Assembly: GCF_030936135.1 (NCBI RefSeq)
Contig: NC_082595.1
Coordinates: forward strand, 86,790,451-86,854,450
DNA: 64,000 nucleotides
Direction: 5' to 3'
Source of the DNA: Gavia stellata
Taxonomy: Eukaryota > Chordata > Aves > Gaviiformes > Gaviidae
Positions 10,201 through 20,190 of this stretch are shown here, piece by piece. A model generated the notes under the pieces. That model had not been told where the DNA came from. It saw nothing but the letters and a program-made list of their open reading frames with translations, and made no database searches. Position numbers and translations under genes: made by a program. Positions within the stretch are counted from its first letter, which is position 1. Each line of letters begins with the position of its first letter.

Positions 10201-12760
10201 GCGTCTGATGGAGGGAACAGGGTAGAGCAGTGAGGCTGTCTCCAGTGACCTACCTTGCAAAGGTCGTGTTACACGCAACTGTACACCACCAGTCTTCACA
10301 TGCCTTTTGATGTGCGAAAGGTGGTGTCTCCTCCCCAGCCTGATGTTCAGGATAGCAATCAGTGCCCCTTCAGCTACAGACAAAAGGGATAATTGGGCTG
10401 GGCGGGGCCAGACTTCTTAAATGGACGACATAGAGAAGCAGAAAGATCCAGGAGCCCAAGAAGTAAATTAAAAGAGTGAACAGAGGAAGTTAAACCTATT
10501 TGAATGGAATATGAATTTAGGAGCTGCAGCAATTTCTACTGGAGATACTCAGGACACTAAAAACCAGAGCTCAGGAGTGACTTTCATGGAGACACACTGA
10601 CTTGGGATGGAACAGTCAAAGAGTACAGGATGGACTGGTGGTGGCCTCTTAACACAAGCGTCTGGGAACACAAGCATAAGAAAAAGCAGCTGAGCCACTG
10701 TGTAAATCTCTAACAAATACAGAAACAATGATTTTCATATCACTGGTTTAATTCTGTCCCCATGAACAGTGAAATAGTCTTCACCTAGGAAATGTTACTG
10801 AGCCACGTGGCTTTTTTCTTTTATACCTTAGCCTACTGGTCTTCCTGAGGTCAAGTTCCCTCCAGACATGTCTTCGTCTTTCCCTTCCTATGATATCTTC
10901 CTGGTGTTTTCGCTTTCAATTGTGTGTGAGTAGGAACAGACCAAAGATGTCATAAATATCTAATTGTAGAGCCTGCTCTTCAGCTGGTCTGAGTCCAGGC
11001 AGTCGGAGTGATATCATTTACCCTCAGCTGGCTTTCCAGTTCACGGCTCTGCAGGAGGTGTTTCTTGGGAATAACCCATCACATTCATGTTCTTCCAAGA
11101 CCGGCTGCGATACAACTAACTCAGGAGTCTGATCTGAAACGCAGAAACTGTATCACTGTATCTGCAAAAAGTCTTCTGAAAGGATTCAGTTTTAATGTGC
11201 TCACAAGAAACCAGGGAGGAGAACTTTAGTAATATGTATGAGCCCAAAATAGAGAAAGTGATACACGGGATGTTTTCTCTATGGCGTCAGTGGGTCTTTA
11301 GCTGAAGGTGGGCTGGGTCCTACATCAGGTTGTTGGAATTTCTTCTCATGGTGAGTGGAGAACAGCTGAAAGGAGCTTTGCTACTCTGGCAGTCAGCAAA
11401 ATCACTATAATTAAATGGGTGCAAAAGCAGAATTACTAAGAAGAGAGACCTGTACATGCTCATCAGAAATGATAGCACAGAATGAGTGTTCTGAAAGAGA
11501 TTAAAGTTTGCAAAATTATAATCCAATAATTAGGGCAATTAATGAAGTTCTGAAATATCCAGAACAAAAGAGCCAGAAGAATAATTCCTGTGTGCTGCTC
11601 CCTCCTGGAATGAAATTTCTGTCTGTGGGGTAAAAAAAATGTGAAGATAGGAAAATGTATCAGTTAGAAATAGAAGTAGAGTCTTGAAAAGCTGGAGCAT
11701 AGTATTATTGTAGTGGAAAGATAATTTCAAAACAATCAGTTTAAAAAAATCATACTTAGCTTTTCCAAACTCCATAGAAAAAAACAAAAAAACTTCTGTG
11801 GTGTCAAATGTATTAGCATAATTTAATTTTCAGGTGCTTCTTCAGTATATGCTGGCAGCAGACCCTGAGGGCTGTGAATGTGAGGTCTAACAATTCTTTC
11901 AGCATAAAACAGGCTTTGGGCAAAAACTGTTGAAACGAACCCAGACCTGTGATCTGGGAGCTCTGTTTGGTTTGCCCCTAAAGCCCACTGGCACTACCCT
12001 ACACGGAGGCTCTGCTACGGCACCTGCTTCATTACCTGTATTAATCGAATGTATTCGTGAGAGGCTCATACAGGACGGTTTTTATTTCATGCTGCTAGAC
12101 TACACCTTGTTTTACTAAACCACACCTTGCTTTCCCCAGTCTCTGACAGGTGCAATGCCGACGCAGGAGGCTTTGTCTTTGCTTCTTTCCAAGCCGGACA
12201 CTTACACGCTACCTGCTAATTTCGGGGGACATTTAAGCAAAAGCTCCCGGGAGCCGACACTGGGCAGCTGCTCTGGGCGGCCGCCACACCCAAGGGCATC
12301 TGGGGAGGACAGGGGCTCTGGAGAGGCACGGACCTGGAGCAGGAGCCCGGCCCTCGGGAGGACCCCCAGCACCGGGAGGCCTTGCAGCGGCCCTGCTGTC
12401 CCCGCGGCCCACCCGCCCTGCGCAGCGCCTTCCCCCCAGCACCGCACCCACGCCGGCACCCATGCCGACCTGCCCGTGACAAAGGCTGGCCACGACCCCT
12501 TCAGGCCTAACGCTGGCCCTCTGGGGGGTGAATCCTGCGAGGAGAAATCCCCGCTGGCCTACAGCGGCAGCTGCCTCCCTCCGCCGCCCTACCCTGCGCC
12601 TCAGGGAGGCCCCTGCCCCATGGCGAGTGGGGCACACCACCACCGCCAGTTCTCGGTGCCCCTGAGGGGAAGCGAAGGAGATGGGGGCGAGGGAGGGCGC
12701 TGTCTGGGTCTCAACTACTGCAACGACGATATGTTTTTTAACCTGTACCCATTACGGTGA
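4181..12760 (+). CDS. GCM1: GCM1, chorion-specific/glial cells missing transcription factor 1 (whole gene, 5 coding exons)
   Basis: Joined exons 4181-4255, 6063-6315, 7260-7372, 8370-8498 and 12140-12760 give 396 residues (human GCM1 has 436). Residues about 14-169 form the GCM DNA-binding domain, a zinc-containing fold binding an ATGCGGG-type site; visible hallmarks are SWDIND, the [10 protein letters not shown] block, [54 protein letters not shown] and [16 protein letters not shown]. The C-terminus [19 protein letters not shown] matches the conserved terminal activation segment. I start at ATG 4181 because it gives exactly the human 25-residue first coding exon and has G at -3 and +4; an in-frame ATG at 4154 would add nine residues. 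All introns are GT-AG. In mammals GCM1 drives trophoblast fusion; birds have no such placenta, so the role here is not deducible from sequence. GCM2 is the main alternative, but the C-terminus and synteny favour GCM1. Confidence 0.95.
6063..6315 (+). CDS. GCM1: GCM1 coding exon 2 (residues 26-110)
   Basis: The core of the GCM DNA-binding domain, nearly identical to the mammalian sequence through [38 protein letters not shown] and [18 protein letters not shown]. The acceptor is tctccacag and the donor c|gtgagt, in phase 1. The most variable stretch is SNDCSTLDG after CLGVVVC. Confidence 0.95.
7260..7372 (+). CDS. GCM1: GCM1 coding exon 3 (residues 110-147)
   Basis: Carries the zinc-site cysteines and histidines of the GCM domain: [19 protein letters not shown] then [12 protein letters not shown]. 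The acceptor is tttgctccag and the donor cag|gttggt. Compared with the remembered mammalian sequence there is an extra cysteine in KCCPNC (K-R-C or K-S-C in mammals). Confidence 0.93.
7570..7632 (+). mobile_element. CR1 LINE 3'-end remnant
   Basis: The string 'cccccagaggtcccttccaa' followed by 'cctaaattagcc' and a degraded ATTCTATG-like tail is the avian CR1 3' terminus in + orientation. Only the last 60 or so bases remain, in GCM1 intron 3. Confidence 0.7.
8370..8498 (+). CDS. GCM1: GCM1 coding exon 4 (residues 148-190)
   Basis: Ends the DNA-binding domain with [20 protein letters not shown] (the H-x-H pair contributes to a zinc site in the family) and enters a basic, serine-rich linker ([14 protein letters not shown]). 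The acceptor is ttttttaaag-like with a short pyrimidine run; the donor is gag|gtaact, phase 0. Confidence 0.9.
9493..9526. repeat. (TG)n/(CA)n microsatellite
   Basis: A short TG run passes directly into an AC run (gtgtgtacacat then ten or so AC units), giving a self-complementary junction. It is in GCM1 intron 4. Confidence 0.85.
9951..9994 (+). repeat. Two-copy 23 bp tandem duplication
   Basis: The 21-mer ggcaccctccacctctgctc(g) occurs at 9951-9971 and again, without change, at 9974-9994. This is a recent-looking local duplication in GCM1 intron 4. Confidence 0.9.
12140..12760 (+). CDS. GCM1: GCM1 coding exon 5, activation region and C-terminus (residues 191-396)
   Basis: The acceptor tttccccag is in phase 0 with exon 4. 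Its first residues [18 protein letters not shown] align with the human start of this region (SLPGETQSQGSLPLTW). The last 19 residues [19 protein letters not shown] closely match mammalian GCM1. Between them the exon is strikingly GC-rich and rich in Pro, Gly, Ser and Ala, with only patchy similarity (for example [11 protein letters not shown]). It is about 40 residues shorter than the human equivalent. The long antisense frame here follows from the base composition. Confidence 0.88.
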   Translation, partial: SLTGAMPTQEALSLLLSKPDTYTLPANFGGHLSKSSREPTLGSCSGRPPHPRASGEDRGSGEARTWSRSPALGRTPSTGRPCSGPAVPAAHPPCAAPSPQHRTHAGTHADLPVTKAGHDPFRPNAGPLGGESCEEKSPLAYSGSCLPPPPYPAPQGGPCPMASGAHHHRQFSVPLRGSEGDGGEGGRCLGLNYCNDDMFFNLYPLR

Positions 12761-12966
12761 CTGGATTTAAATGTCCCCTCTCCCCCCTCCTCTGGCAATG
12801 GGCCTAATTCTCCATCCCTGTTGCAATGCAGATGTGAAAGTGCTACCATGCCAGTTCCCTCTTTAGCACCTCTTGCAGGCCTCAGGAGGGGCTTTCATAC
12901 CCGAAGATTTGTCTTTGCTCTTTTTTTTTTTAACTGTTATGTTTTCCCCCATTATTTCATTGATCT

Positions 12967-12972
12967 AATAAA
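12967..12972 (+). terminator. GCM1 candidate polyadenylation signal
   Basis: AATAAA lies 207 bp after the GCM1 stop codon, the first canonical signal downstream. GT-containing sequence follows at about 13010. Longer 3'UTRs are possible, but a CR1 element starts at about 13195. Confidence 0.55.
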
Positions 12973-13194
12973 AGGTATCAGCTCTTCTTACAGACTACCT
13001 CGCTGCCATTCTGGTTTGGTAGCATTTCAATCCCCCTTGATACTCAGTTTGTTCAAGCCTGTGGCACTGTGGAAGGTGCAGACGGATGACCTCAAGGACC
13101 ACAGCTGTCATGTGTGACCCTCTGCACTCTTCCACCTTCTTCCAGCGGTGATCCAAGTCCCTCCACTGCACCAGCCCTGCAAAAATATTGTGTA

Positions 13195-13985
13195 GAATCA
13201 TCACAGAATGGTTTGGGTTGGAGGAGACCTTCAAAAATCATCTAGTCCAACCTCTCTGCCATGGGCAGGGGCATCCTTCACTAGATCAGGTTGCCCCAAA
13301 GCCCCACCCCACCTTACCTTGAACACTTCCAGGGGTGGGGCATCCAGAGTTTCTCTGGGTAACCTGTTCCAGTGTCTCACCATCCCCATAAAAAAATTTC
13401 CTCCTTAAGTCCAATTTAAACCTACTCTCTTTCAGTTTAAAAGAGTTGCCCCTTGTCCTATCACTACAGACCTTAGTAAAAAGTCTTTGTCTTTCTTATA
13501 AGCCTCCTTCATATACTGAGAGGCTGCAATAAGGTCTCCCCCCAAAACCTGCTCTTGTCCAGGCTGAACAACCCCAATTCCCTCAGCCTTTCTTCACAGG
13601 AGAGATGTTCGAGCCCCTGATCATCTCCATGGTCCTCCTCTGGACCCGTTCTAGCAGGTCCATGCCTTTCTTATGCTGGGCGCCCCAGAGCTGGATGCAG
13701 TACTCCAAGTGGGGTCTCACCAGAGTGGAGGAGAGGGGAACAATCACCTCCCTTGACCTGCTAGCCATGCTTCTTCCGATGTAGCCCAGGATTCAACGGA
13801 CTTTCTGGGCTGCAGGTCCACAGTGCCAGCTCGTGTCCAATTTTTCATCCACCAGTATCCCTAAGTCCTTCTCTGCAGGGCTGAACCCAGTTTCATACAT
13901 GTATATATTCAAGGTGCCTTGCTGCTTTTTCCAGCCACTTTTCTTTTCTTTCATTGCAGACTGTAACAAATTCTTCAGCAACCTT
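13195..13985 (-). mobile_element. CR1 LINE, 5'-truncated, minus strand
   Basis: Read on the minus strand, this ends with the CR1 3' tail (the + strand shows 'cagaatggtttgggttggag' and 'catctagtccaacc'). Upstream is the C-terminal part of the reverse transcriptase ORF, in two frames: GFSPAEKDLGILVDEKLD at about 13793-13981 and REVIVPLSSTLVRPHLEYC followed by LLERVQRRTMEMIRG at 13583-13768. The frame changes and stops mark it as dead. It lies just past the GCM1 polyA signal. Confidence 0.93.
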
Positions 13986-16900
13986 TCTATACATCACCCC
14001 CTTTTCTGAGCGCTATCATAAGCTATGTTTCAGCAGGAGCTATCAGATCCCTACATTTATTTAAAAAAGTAGGGTGCCAAATACGAATTTTCTTGCCTGA
14101 ATTTAGTGACCAGCTCAGAAACCTTTGGCAAAGATTCCTTTATCTTTGCCGATAATTCACATCTGCATGACTTTGCTGCATGAGTAGCCTCTGCTGCTCT
14201 CTGGACTGGGTTTCAGGGGCCACAGGCCCTCAGCCCACAGAGGGAGGCACTGACACATGCCCCTGCTGGCACTTCGGCCAGGAAGAGCTGAGGGATGTCA
14301 TGTCTGGAGCCACATTTCATGGCTGGTTCCTTTAACCACCACAAAGATAGAGAACCTTGGCTCCACGGGGTGCCCAGCTGGAGGTCCTAACCATGCCCTG
14401 CCCTGCCTGTGGAGCAAGCCATGCCCCAGCGGCCCCAAGTGAAATAAACCTTTTATTGGGATGGGTCTGGGAGGACAGTATTATGAAACAAGTGGCGATA
14501 AAAACTTCACAGTACCTCACACTGTGGTGTATCTTGTGTCCATCAATCAGGTTCATGCTTATCATTCATCTTTTTTTTTTTCTTGTTTTCATCTTTTTAG
14601 ATTCCCTTTTTATTTAAAAGACTTTGGAATATATTAGTTACTAAAGAAACCACTCTCATTGCAAAGGGTGGAGTTCAGAGACATTTATGAGACAGGAACA
14701 TACTATATTTATAGTGTTTCAAAAGATTTATTGCAATTTGTGAAACAAGGGATGCGTAATGATTTGTTTTATGTGGAAAAAATCTAAATGTAAATCACAA
14801 AATGACAGTCCGCTGTTGTATGTGAGGGTCAGTTCACCAAACTTTTATTTAGTCTATGAGTTACTCCCACGCTAATACCAAACTTCGTGTGTTTTATGAT
14901 GATTCTTCAGATCAGTAACTCGGAGAAAGAAACTTTGATCAAGGGTAATAACAACCTCCACCTCTAAGACAGAAAAAGGGAAATCAATAGGACATGTAAG
15001 CACTTGTGCTTTGGGAGGTGAGCTGCAGGACGAGGGACAGACATGTCCCTGGGGGCTGTGTGTCCCATGGCTCAGATTCCTCTGCGACTGCCAAACCGGT
15101 CGCACCAGCAAGGGACTGGGCAGGGCATAGACCCCGCCTGCTGCTGTCCTGCTCTGTCTCATCTCGCCTCTCCTCTGAATTCCTTACCTCTCCAGTGCAC
15201 CATTGTCAGCATTTCCTTTCAGCAATGGTACCATACGGATGTGTGGCTGGAGGGCTTCTCAGACATTGTTCCCACCCTGAAATGCCATCAGTTCCCTTTA
15301 CACCTACCAACCCCTTACTCTGTTTTTAAAAACTTCCAGCAAAGGGCATTTGATAACCGATCCCATAACCTGTTCCACAGCTTCACTGTTCCAATCCCAA
15401 CTGTTAGCATTTTTTTTTTCCTGATGTCTGATTTTCTTTCCTGCAGATCAACCATTTCTTCATGTCTTTGAAGATGGGTAGTGTCCAGTTACTCAGTTTC
15501 ACAGGCTTCCTAAAAGACTGTTAATAGCAAACCTTCCTAAAAGACAATTACTACCAAACCTGTCTTCCTGCTTGGGAAGCTTTGTGTTCATTTGGCTTTA
15601 AGTCTGAACCAAAAGGTTTCCAAAATGAAACCTGTTCCTGTGAGCACAGCTTCACTCAGCAGCTACCTCCCGTAGCAGCGCTGTGCCTTCTTGCAGCTCC
15701 CATGCCCGTAATCCTGTGCACCCAGGCGCCAGGACTGTGTCCCAGTTTGGGGGGACCCCCAGCCCCCATTCACACAGTGTTCATTACACCCTGTATGTTT
15801 CTGAGAGGAACACATTTCAGGCTCGAGAAGGACAGGTTATTCCTTTTCAAAAAGGAGGAATGTAAGACTTCATGATTTTTCTAAGGCTAAACACAGAAAG
15901 GATTTCCAGATTTACAAGCTGCCAGGGTTAGTTTGACCTTTCCATGTTCTTGCAGTGACTTCTGTGCTGGCAGCGACTCCCTCCACTTTTGGTTCAATCA
16001 GCACAGCGGGCCAATATAGTGCCAAATTTATATCTGTTTGAAAATATGAAGATACCAATCCCACCTCTGACCTTTGCCAAAATGACCTTTTGCAAAAGAT
16101 TTGGGATATGTGGAAAGAAATGTATATACATCGCTGCTTTAAGCCTCTTTTAACCAGCTCCAAGGTATTGTGCCCAACTGGGCGCTGATAAGAATCAGAG
16201 GTGAAAGATGGCACTACATGCATTTTTCTCTGCAATTTGAAGAAAATACAGTGAACACTGAGGTTATTCAGGGTAGCTTCATGAAGACACACCAATTTAT
16301 ATATGAGGATCCACCTACAGGTAATTCTGTAACCTTATTCTCTGCTGCAGAAAATGGTTTTCAGCAAGGCACAGCTACAGTAAAATATTAGGAAGGCAGC
16401 AGAGATGCAAAGAGGTCAGGATGTGGATGATTGCACAGGCGAAATGTTTTGTTCATGCTTATCGGTGTTTCAGATGGCTATAATGACTGCCAAAGCTTAT
16501 GTAAACATCCCTACATGGCGTGGATGGTCTACACTCACTGCTTTCCCAATGTCTTAGCTCTGAAAGCACTGGCCTCAATATTTAAGGGGTAATTCTTTGG
16601 GAGTAATCCCTGTGTTTGCTCCAAAGCAAATATTTTTACATATAAGGGGTCCTCTGAGGCATCAGAGACACCACAGCAATGTTGTTCAGAATGATATGTG
16701 TAGCCAGATTGTATCTTACAGAAACAGAGCTTTTATAGGGTTTTTTTTTTGACTCACGCAGCATTTAAAGATGAAATCTAGACATACAGTCAGAAGGAGC
16801 TATCTTAATAACACAAGGCAGCAGCTGGACACCTGCATTTTTTAGTGTATTTGTCCTCAGAATATCATTGTGAGAAAGGGAAATGCTTCTGTATCAGTCA

Positions 16901-17864
16901 TATTGATGGGGAGATGAGAAGGCAGAACAGGGATTTGATCCACATCTCTCCGGCCCTGAGCACATACCCTGCCCTATTTCTTCTGGCCTTCCTCTCCCCG
17001 GGGCCTCTACCTTTGCACGTGAAAAGAATTGCAGGTCAGACTGAGCACAACCAGACATTTTCATTTTCACCCACTAGTACAAAGCCCCTGCCCTTCAGCA
17101 GACTGAGGCTATAAACTATTTTATATAAACTGCAAGGTTATAGACTATTTTCTAAAATATGGTCCTAAATGCAGTCTCTATATGTTTAAATGAAACAAGT
17201 GTGTCAAACTGCTGGTGGTAGACAGCACTTCAGCTGAGGAAGCTTTAGGGGATATACTCTAAGTGATTGTATAAAGCTTTTGTCTCCTTGTGGCCTTTGG
17301 GAGGTTTACTAATCAGTGTGTCTGGTACTCCTGGACATTCTTCCCTGCTTCCCCTCAATGTAGTCATTCAAGGCTTTTTTAAGTAATTATGGTCAAGGAG
17401 TTAGAAAGGAACCATCTCATGTGTTTTATTTTATTGCAAACAAAATGTAGAAGTGGCCCCTGTGGTGGATCTCAGCAGGGATATGGCCTGTCTGTGCCAG
17501 GAACAGGCTTTACGTGGCAGGGTAGCGACTGGTGTAGGTATCCAGGGAAGGCAGAGGCGGATGGGAAGGTGGCGCAGTTTATTTAAGAAGAAAAAATGAA
17601 GGAAGTCTGCTGGTGTCAGAGTAAAAATAGATGTAGTCAGTAATCAAAGCAGAGCGTGAATAGGTTATTAACATTGCCCATCTGAACACCCTAAGCACTC
17701 TGGACCTGGCGCTTGTGCAAGCTATGTAGACTGGCCCTGATTCGATACAGCGCCCCTTTCTCCCTGAGCTGCAGTCCCCAGGCACTGTGGGTTTTTTGTC
17801 TTTCACAAGGTAAACTTCACCAACATTGCTCACCTCCTGGAGCAAAGAGGACTCACCATCAGTG
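13986..17864. other. Intergenic, no gene seen
   Basis: No exon, RNA gene or clear transposon recognised between the two CR1 pieces. Short open frames exist, but none has recognisable similarity or a supporting exon partner. Around 15504-15560 a phrase containing 'ccttcctaaaagac' recurs imperfectly. Confidence 0.5.
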
Positions 17865-18114
17865 CAGGAGAACCAGGTTAGGTAGGGATCACTTAAACAA
17901 ACCCAACATACATGGGCCCTGATGGGATGCACCCATGAGTGCTGAGGCAGCTGGCAGGTGTGGATGAGGGGAGAGCAGTGGATGTTTTTTATCTTGACTT
18001 TAGCCAGGCTTTCAGCACTGTCTTCCATAACACCCTCACAGACAAGCTGATGAACTATGGGCTTGAGAAGTGGGCAGTGAGATGGACTGAAACATCAGCT
18101 ATTCTGTGATTCTG
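17865..18114 (+). mobile_element. CR1 LINE fragment with internal deletion
   Basis: The + strand encodes CR1 reverse transcriptase pieces: the phrase 'gggccctgatgggatgcacc' and then VFYLDFSQAFSTVFHNTLTD followed by KLMNYGLEKWAVRWTE, the YLDFSKAFDTV region. It then jumps straight to an ATTCTGTGATTCTG 3' tail at 18101-18114, so nearly all of the ORF downstream of the palm is missing. Confidence 0.85.
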
Positions 18115-19924
18115 GGAACATTTTGGATCAGCCCTAGTTGTTCCCATATCAGACAGCTGCAGTCCCCAGATGTTTCTGCTTGAATTAGCTGTGTACCATG
18201 TGGCACATCCGGAAAGTCATCCAAAGGCCTGACATACTAGGAACACCCTGGGGCAGCAGGACACGGCCTTTGTGGCCCTGCAGACAGCAGCATCAGCAAT
18301 CTGAATGCCACAAGCATCCTTTGGTCTCCTTGTTGGATTATTTGATTTCTGTGAGCAATGCAAGGTGATGACCTGTATGGCAAGTAGTTCTTGAGGCACA
18401 GATAGTCTCTTCAGAGGACAGGGCAAGCCAGGAAGGTCTTCAGCCAGCTTTTCACTCTGAGCTCCTTCCTTCTGTTTCCAATGAGTAACTGAGGAAGCAA
18501 AACTGCCTTGGAGTGCTTGTCTCAGACGAGTGTTTTTCATTTCTCAAAACCAGTTATGTCAAGATTCAAACTTCACATCATTTGGCAATTGTATCATCAG
18601 TGATGTGGTTTAGTTCTTTTACCAAGGGTTGCCCAATCTATTTGCTCTTCTAAAGACAGATAGTCATAAATAATACAAACCACAGCACGCGGGTGTCCTC
18701 TCTTCTCGTTGCTTTCCATGCCTGGTGGAAACTGTAAAGCAAAGTTGAAAGCCATACAGCAACTGGGCATCCAGCTCCTTTTTGCTTCTAGAGGAGATAG
18801 CAAATGCCTGTGGCAGGATCAGGTCCCTCATCCCTTTGCCCCCAGCAGAGTGTCCCCACCAGAACATGGCGGGGACTAGCTGATGGGGCCTTCTGCCCCA
18901 AACGCCAGGTGAGGATTGGAGGGGCAATGACATGCTGGTCTCCCCAACGTCTGCAGCCTCTCCCTTGGCACCTGTGGGACCAGGGGTGGCAAGGTGAGCT
19001 GGTGGCATTCCAACCTTACGCTGGATGGTGCTCAGACACTTAGAGCAACGAATTATTGCTGCCACGAGAACAGCTGTGACCAAACTATCCACTGTCTGTG
19101 GACAGTGTAAACATTGGGTGTTGTGAAAAGCTGTTTGCCAAACATCCAGATTTTCTCTGCTCAAGTCACAGCAAAGACAGGAGGAAACCGTGATCTCAGG
19201 GAGAACTTCAGCCCAGCCAGCAATGGCCCTGGGCAGAGCAGGATCCCTGGAGGCAGGGCTCTCCAAGCCGACAGCAAAAGCCGCAATAAATTCCAGGGGG
19301 GAGAAGGGTGGTTCACATTCATTGCCGCTGGACTTCCCTGGCTCCCCACAGAGAGGAATGGGATTCTCTGCCTAAGGCCGGGGATGGTAGGACAGGATGG
19401 TACATGTGTAAATGGCATGACTGAAGACCCACTGACCCCTGCGCTTGGAGGAAAGTCTCGGGGCAGGAGGAGGGCAGGAAAAAAAGAACCAGTGTCCGGC
19501 CTCAGGGCGGGTGAAACATAGGATGAGTGAACAGACCCTGGACAAAGCACATTAAAATAAAAAGTAAATTGATGTTGTCTTGCTGGTTTATTCCACTGGA
19601 GTCATTGATCCTTATTGGTCTTTGTATACGCTAAGGAGAAAACTTCAGGCCAGACTGCAATCCTGCCCTGACCTTACCGCACTTTTATCCACTAAATCAC
19701 CCCATCAAGAGGGACTGAACTTCCCAGAGGCCCCACTTACCTGCCAAGAGCCACCCGTGGAAAAATGAAAACCCAAAGCTGTTCCTCGTCGTACGGGTGG
19801 GTTAGGGAAAGCACCAGCTCCATCCGGGCAGTAGGATGCCATCCGTATTGGGGGGCTGCTTCTCGCTTTCCCTCTCCCACTCATGCAGTCCGGGGGCAGG
19901 CAGGGAGTCCCTTTGCCATGGGGT
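18115..19924. other. Intergenic, no gene seen
   Basis: Moderately GC-rich stretch with several open frames up to about 200 codons on the minus strand (18664-19266). The translations are not recognisable and there is no codon or splice support, so I do not call a gene. Confidence 0.5.
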
Positions 19925-20190
19925 GATGACTGCCCAGCGAGGTGGTGGAGTCACCCTCCCTGGAGGTATTCAAGGAGCGTGTGGACGTGGCATTGTGGGA
20001 CGTGGCTTGATGGGCATGGTGTTGTGTGGTGTGGGTTTTTTTTGGTTGTGTGGTGTTGTGTGGTGTGTGGGGGTTTTTTTAGTTTTTTGGGGTTTTTTTT
20101 TTGGTTTGGTTTTTTTTTCTGTAATGGTTGGACTTGATGATCTTACAGGTCTTTTCCAACCTTAGTGATTCTGTGTGATTCTGTGTGATT
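19925..20190 (+). mobile_element. CR1 LINE 3' fragment with G/T-rich insertion
   Basis: Starts in the end of the CR1 ORF ('gtggtggagtcaccctccct' then 'ggaggtattcaagga'), and ends with the standard 3' terminus ('ggttggacttgatgatctta', 'ggtcttttccaacctt') plus ATTCTGTG repeats to 20190. Between about 20020 and 20120 it holds a run of T tracts and GTGTGGTGT sequence not present in the consensus I remember. Confidence 0.92.

Larger units (their letters stand above)
8499..12139 (+). other. GCM1 intron 4
   Basis: The largest GCM1 intron, about 3.6 kb. Apart from the CA repeat and the 23 bp duplication I recognise nothing in it; the scattered open frames lack family similarity and compatible splice phases. 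Confidence 0.6.

Noticed and set aside
12233-12643. 136-codon antisense frame across the last GCM1 exon (and shorter ones beside it)
   Set aside because: GC-rich DNA lacks stop codons on both strands; no family similarity, and the sense frame is GCM1.
13583-13981. Minus-strand frames that look like a reverse transcriptase gene
   Set aside because: They are a frameshifted, truncated CR1 remnant, so recorded as a mobile element, not a gene.
18664-19266. 200-codon minus-strand open frame in the GCM1-FBXO9 interval
   Set aside because: No recognisable motif and no splice partners or promoter; amino acid composition looks like translated non-coding DNA.
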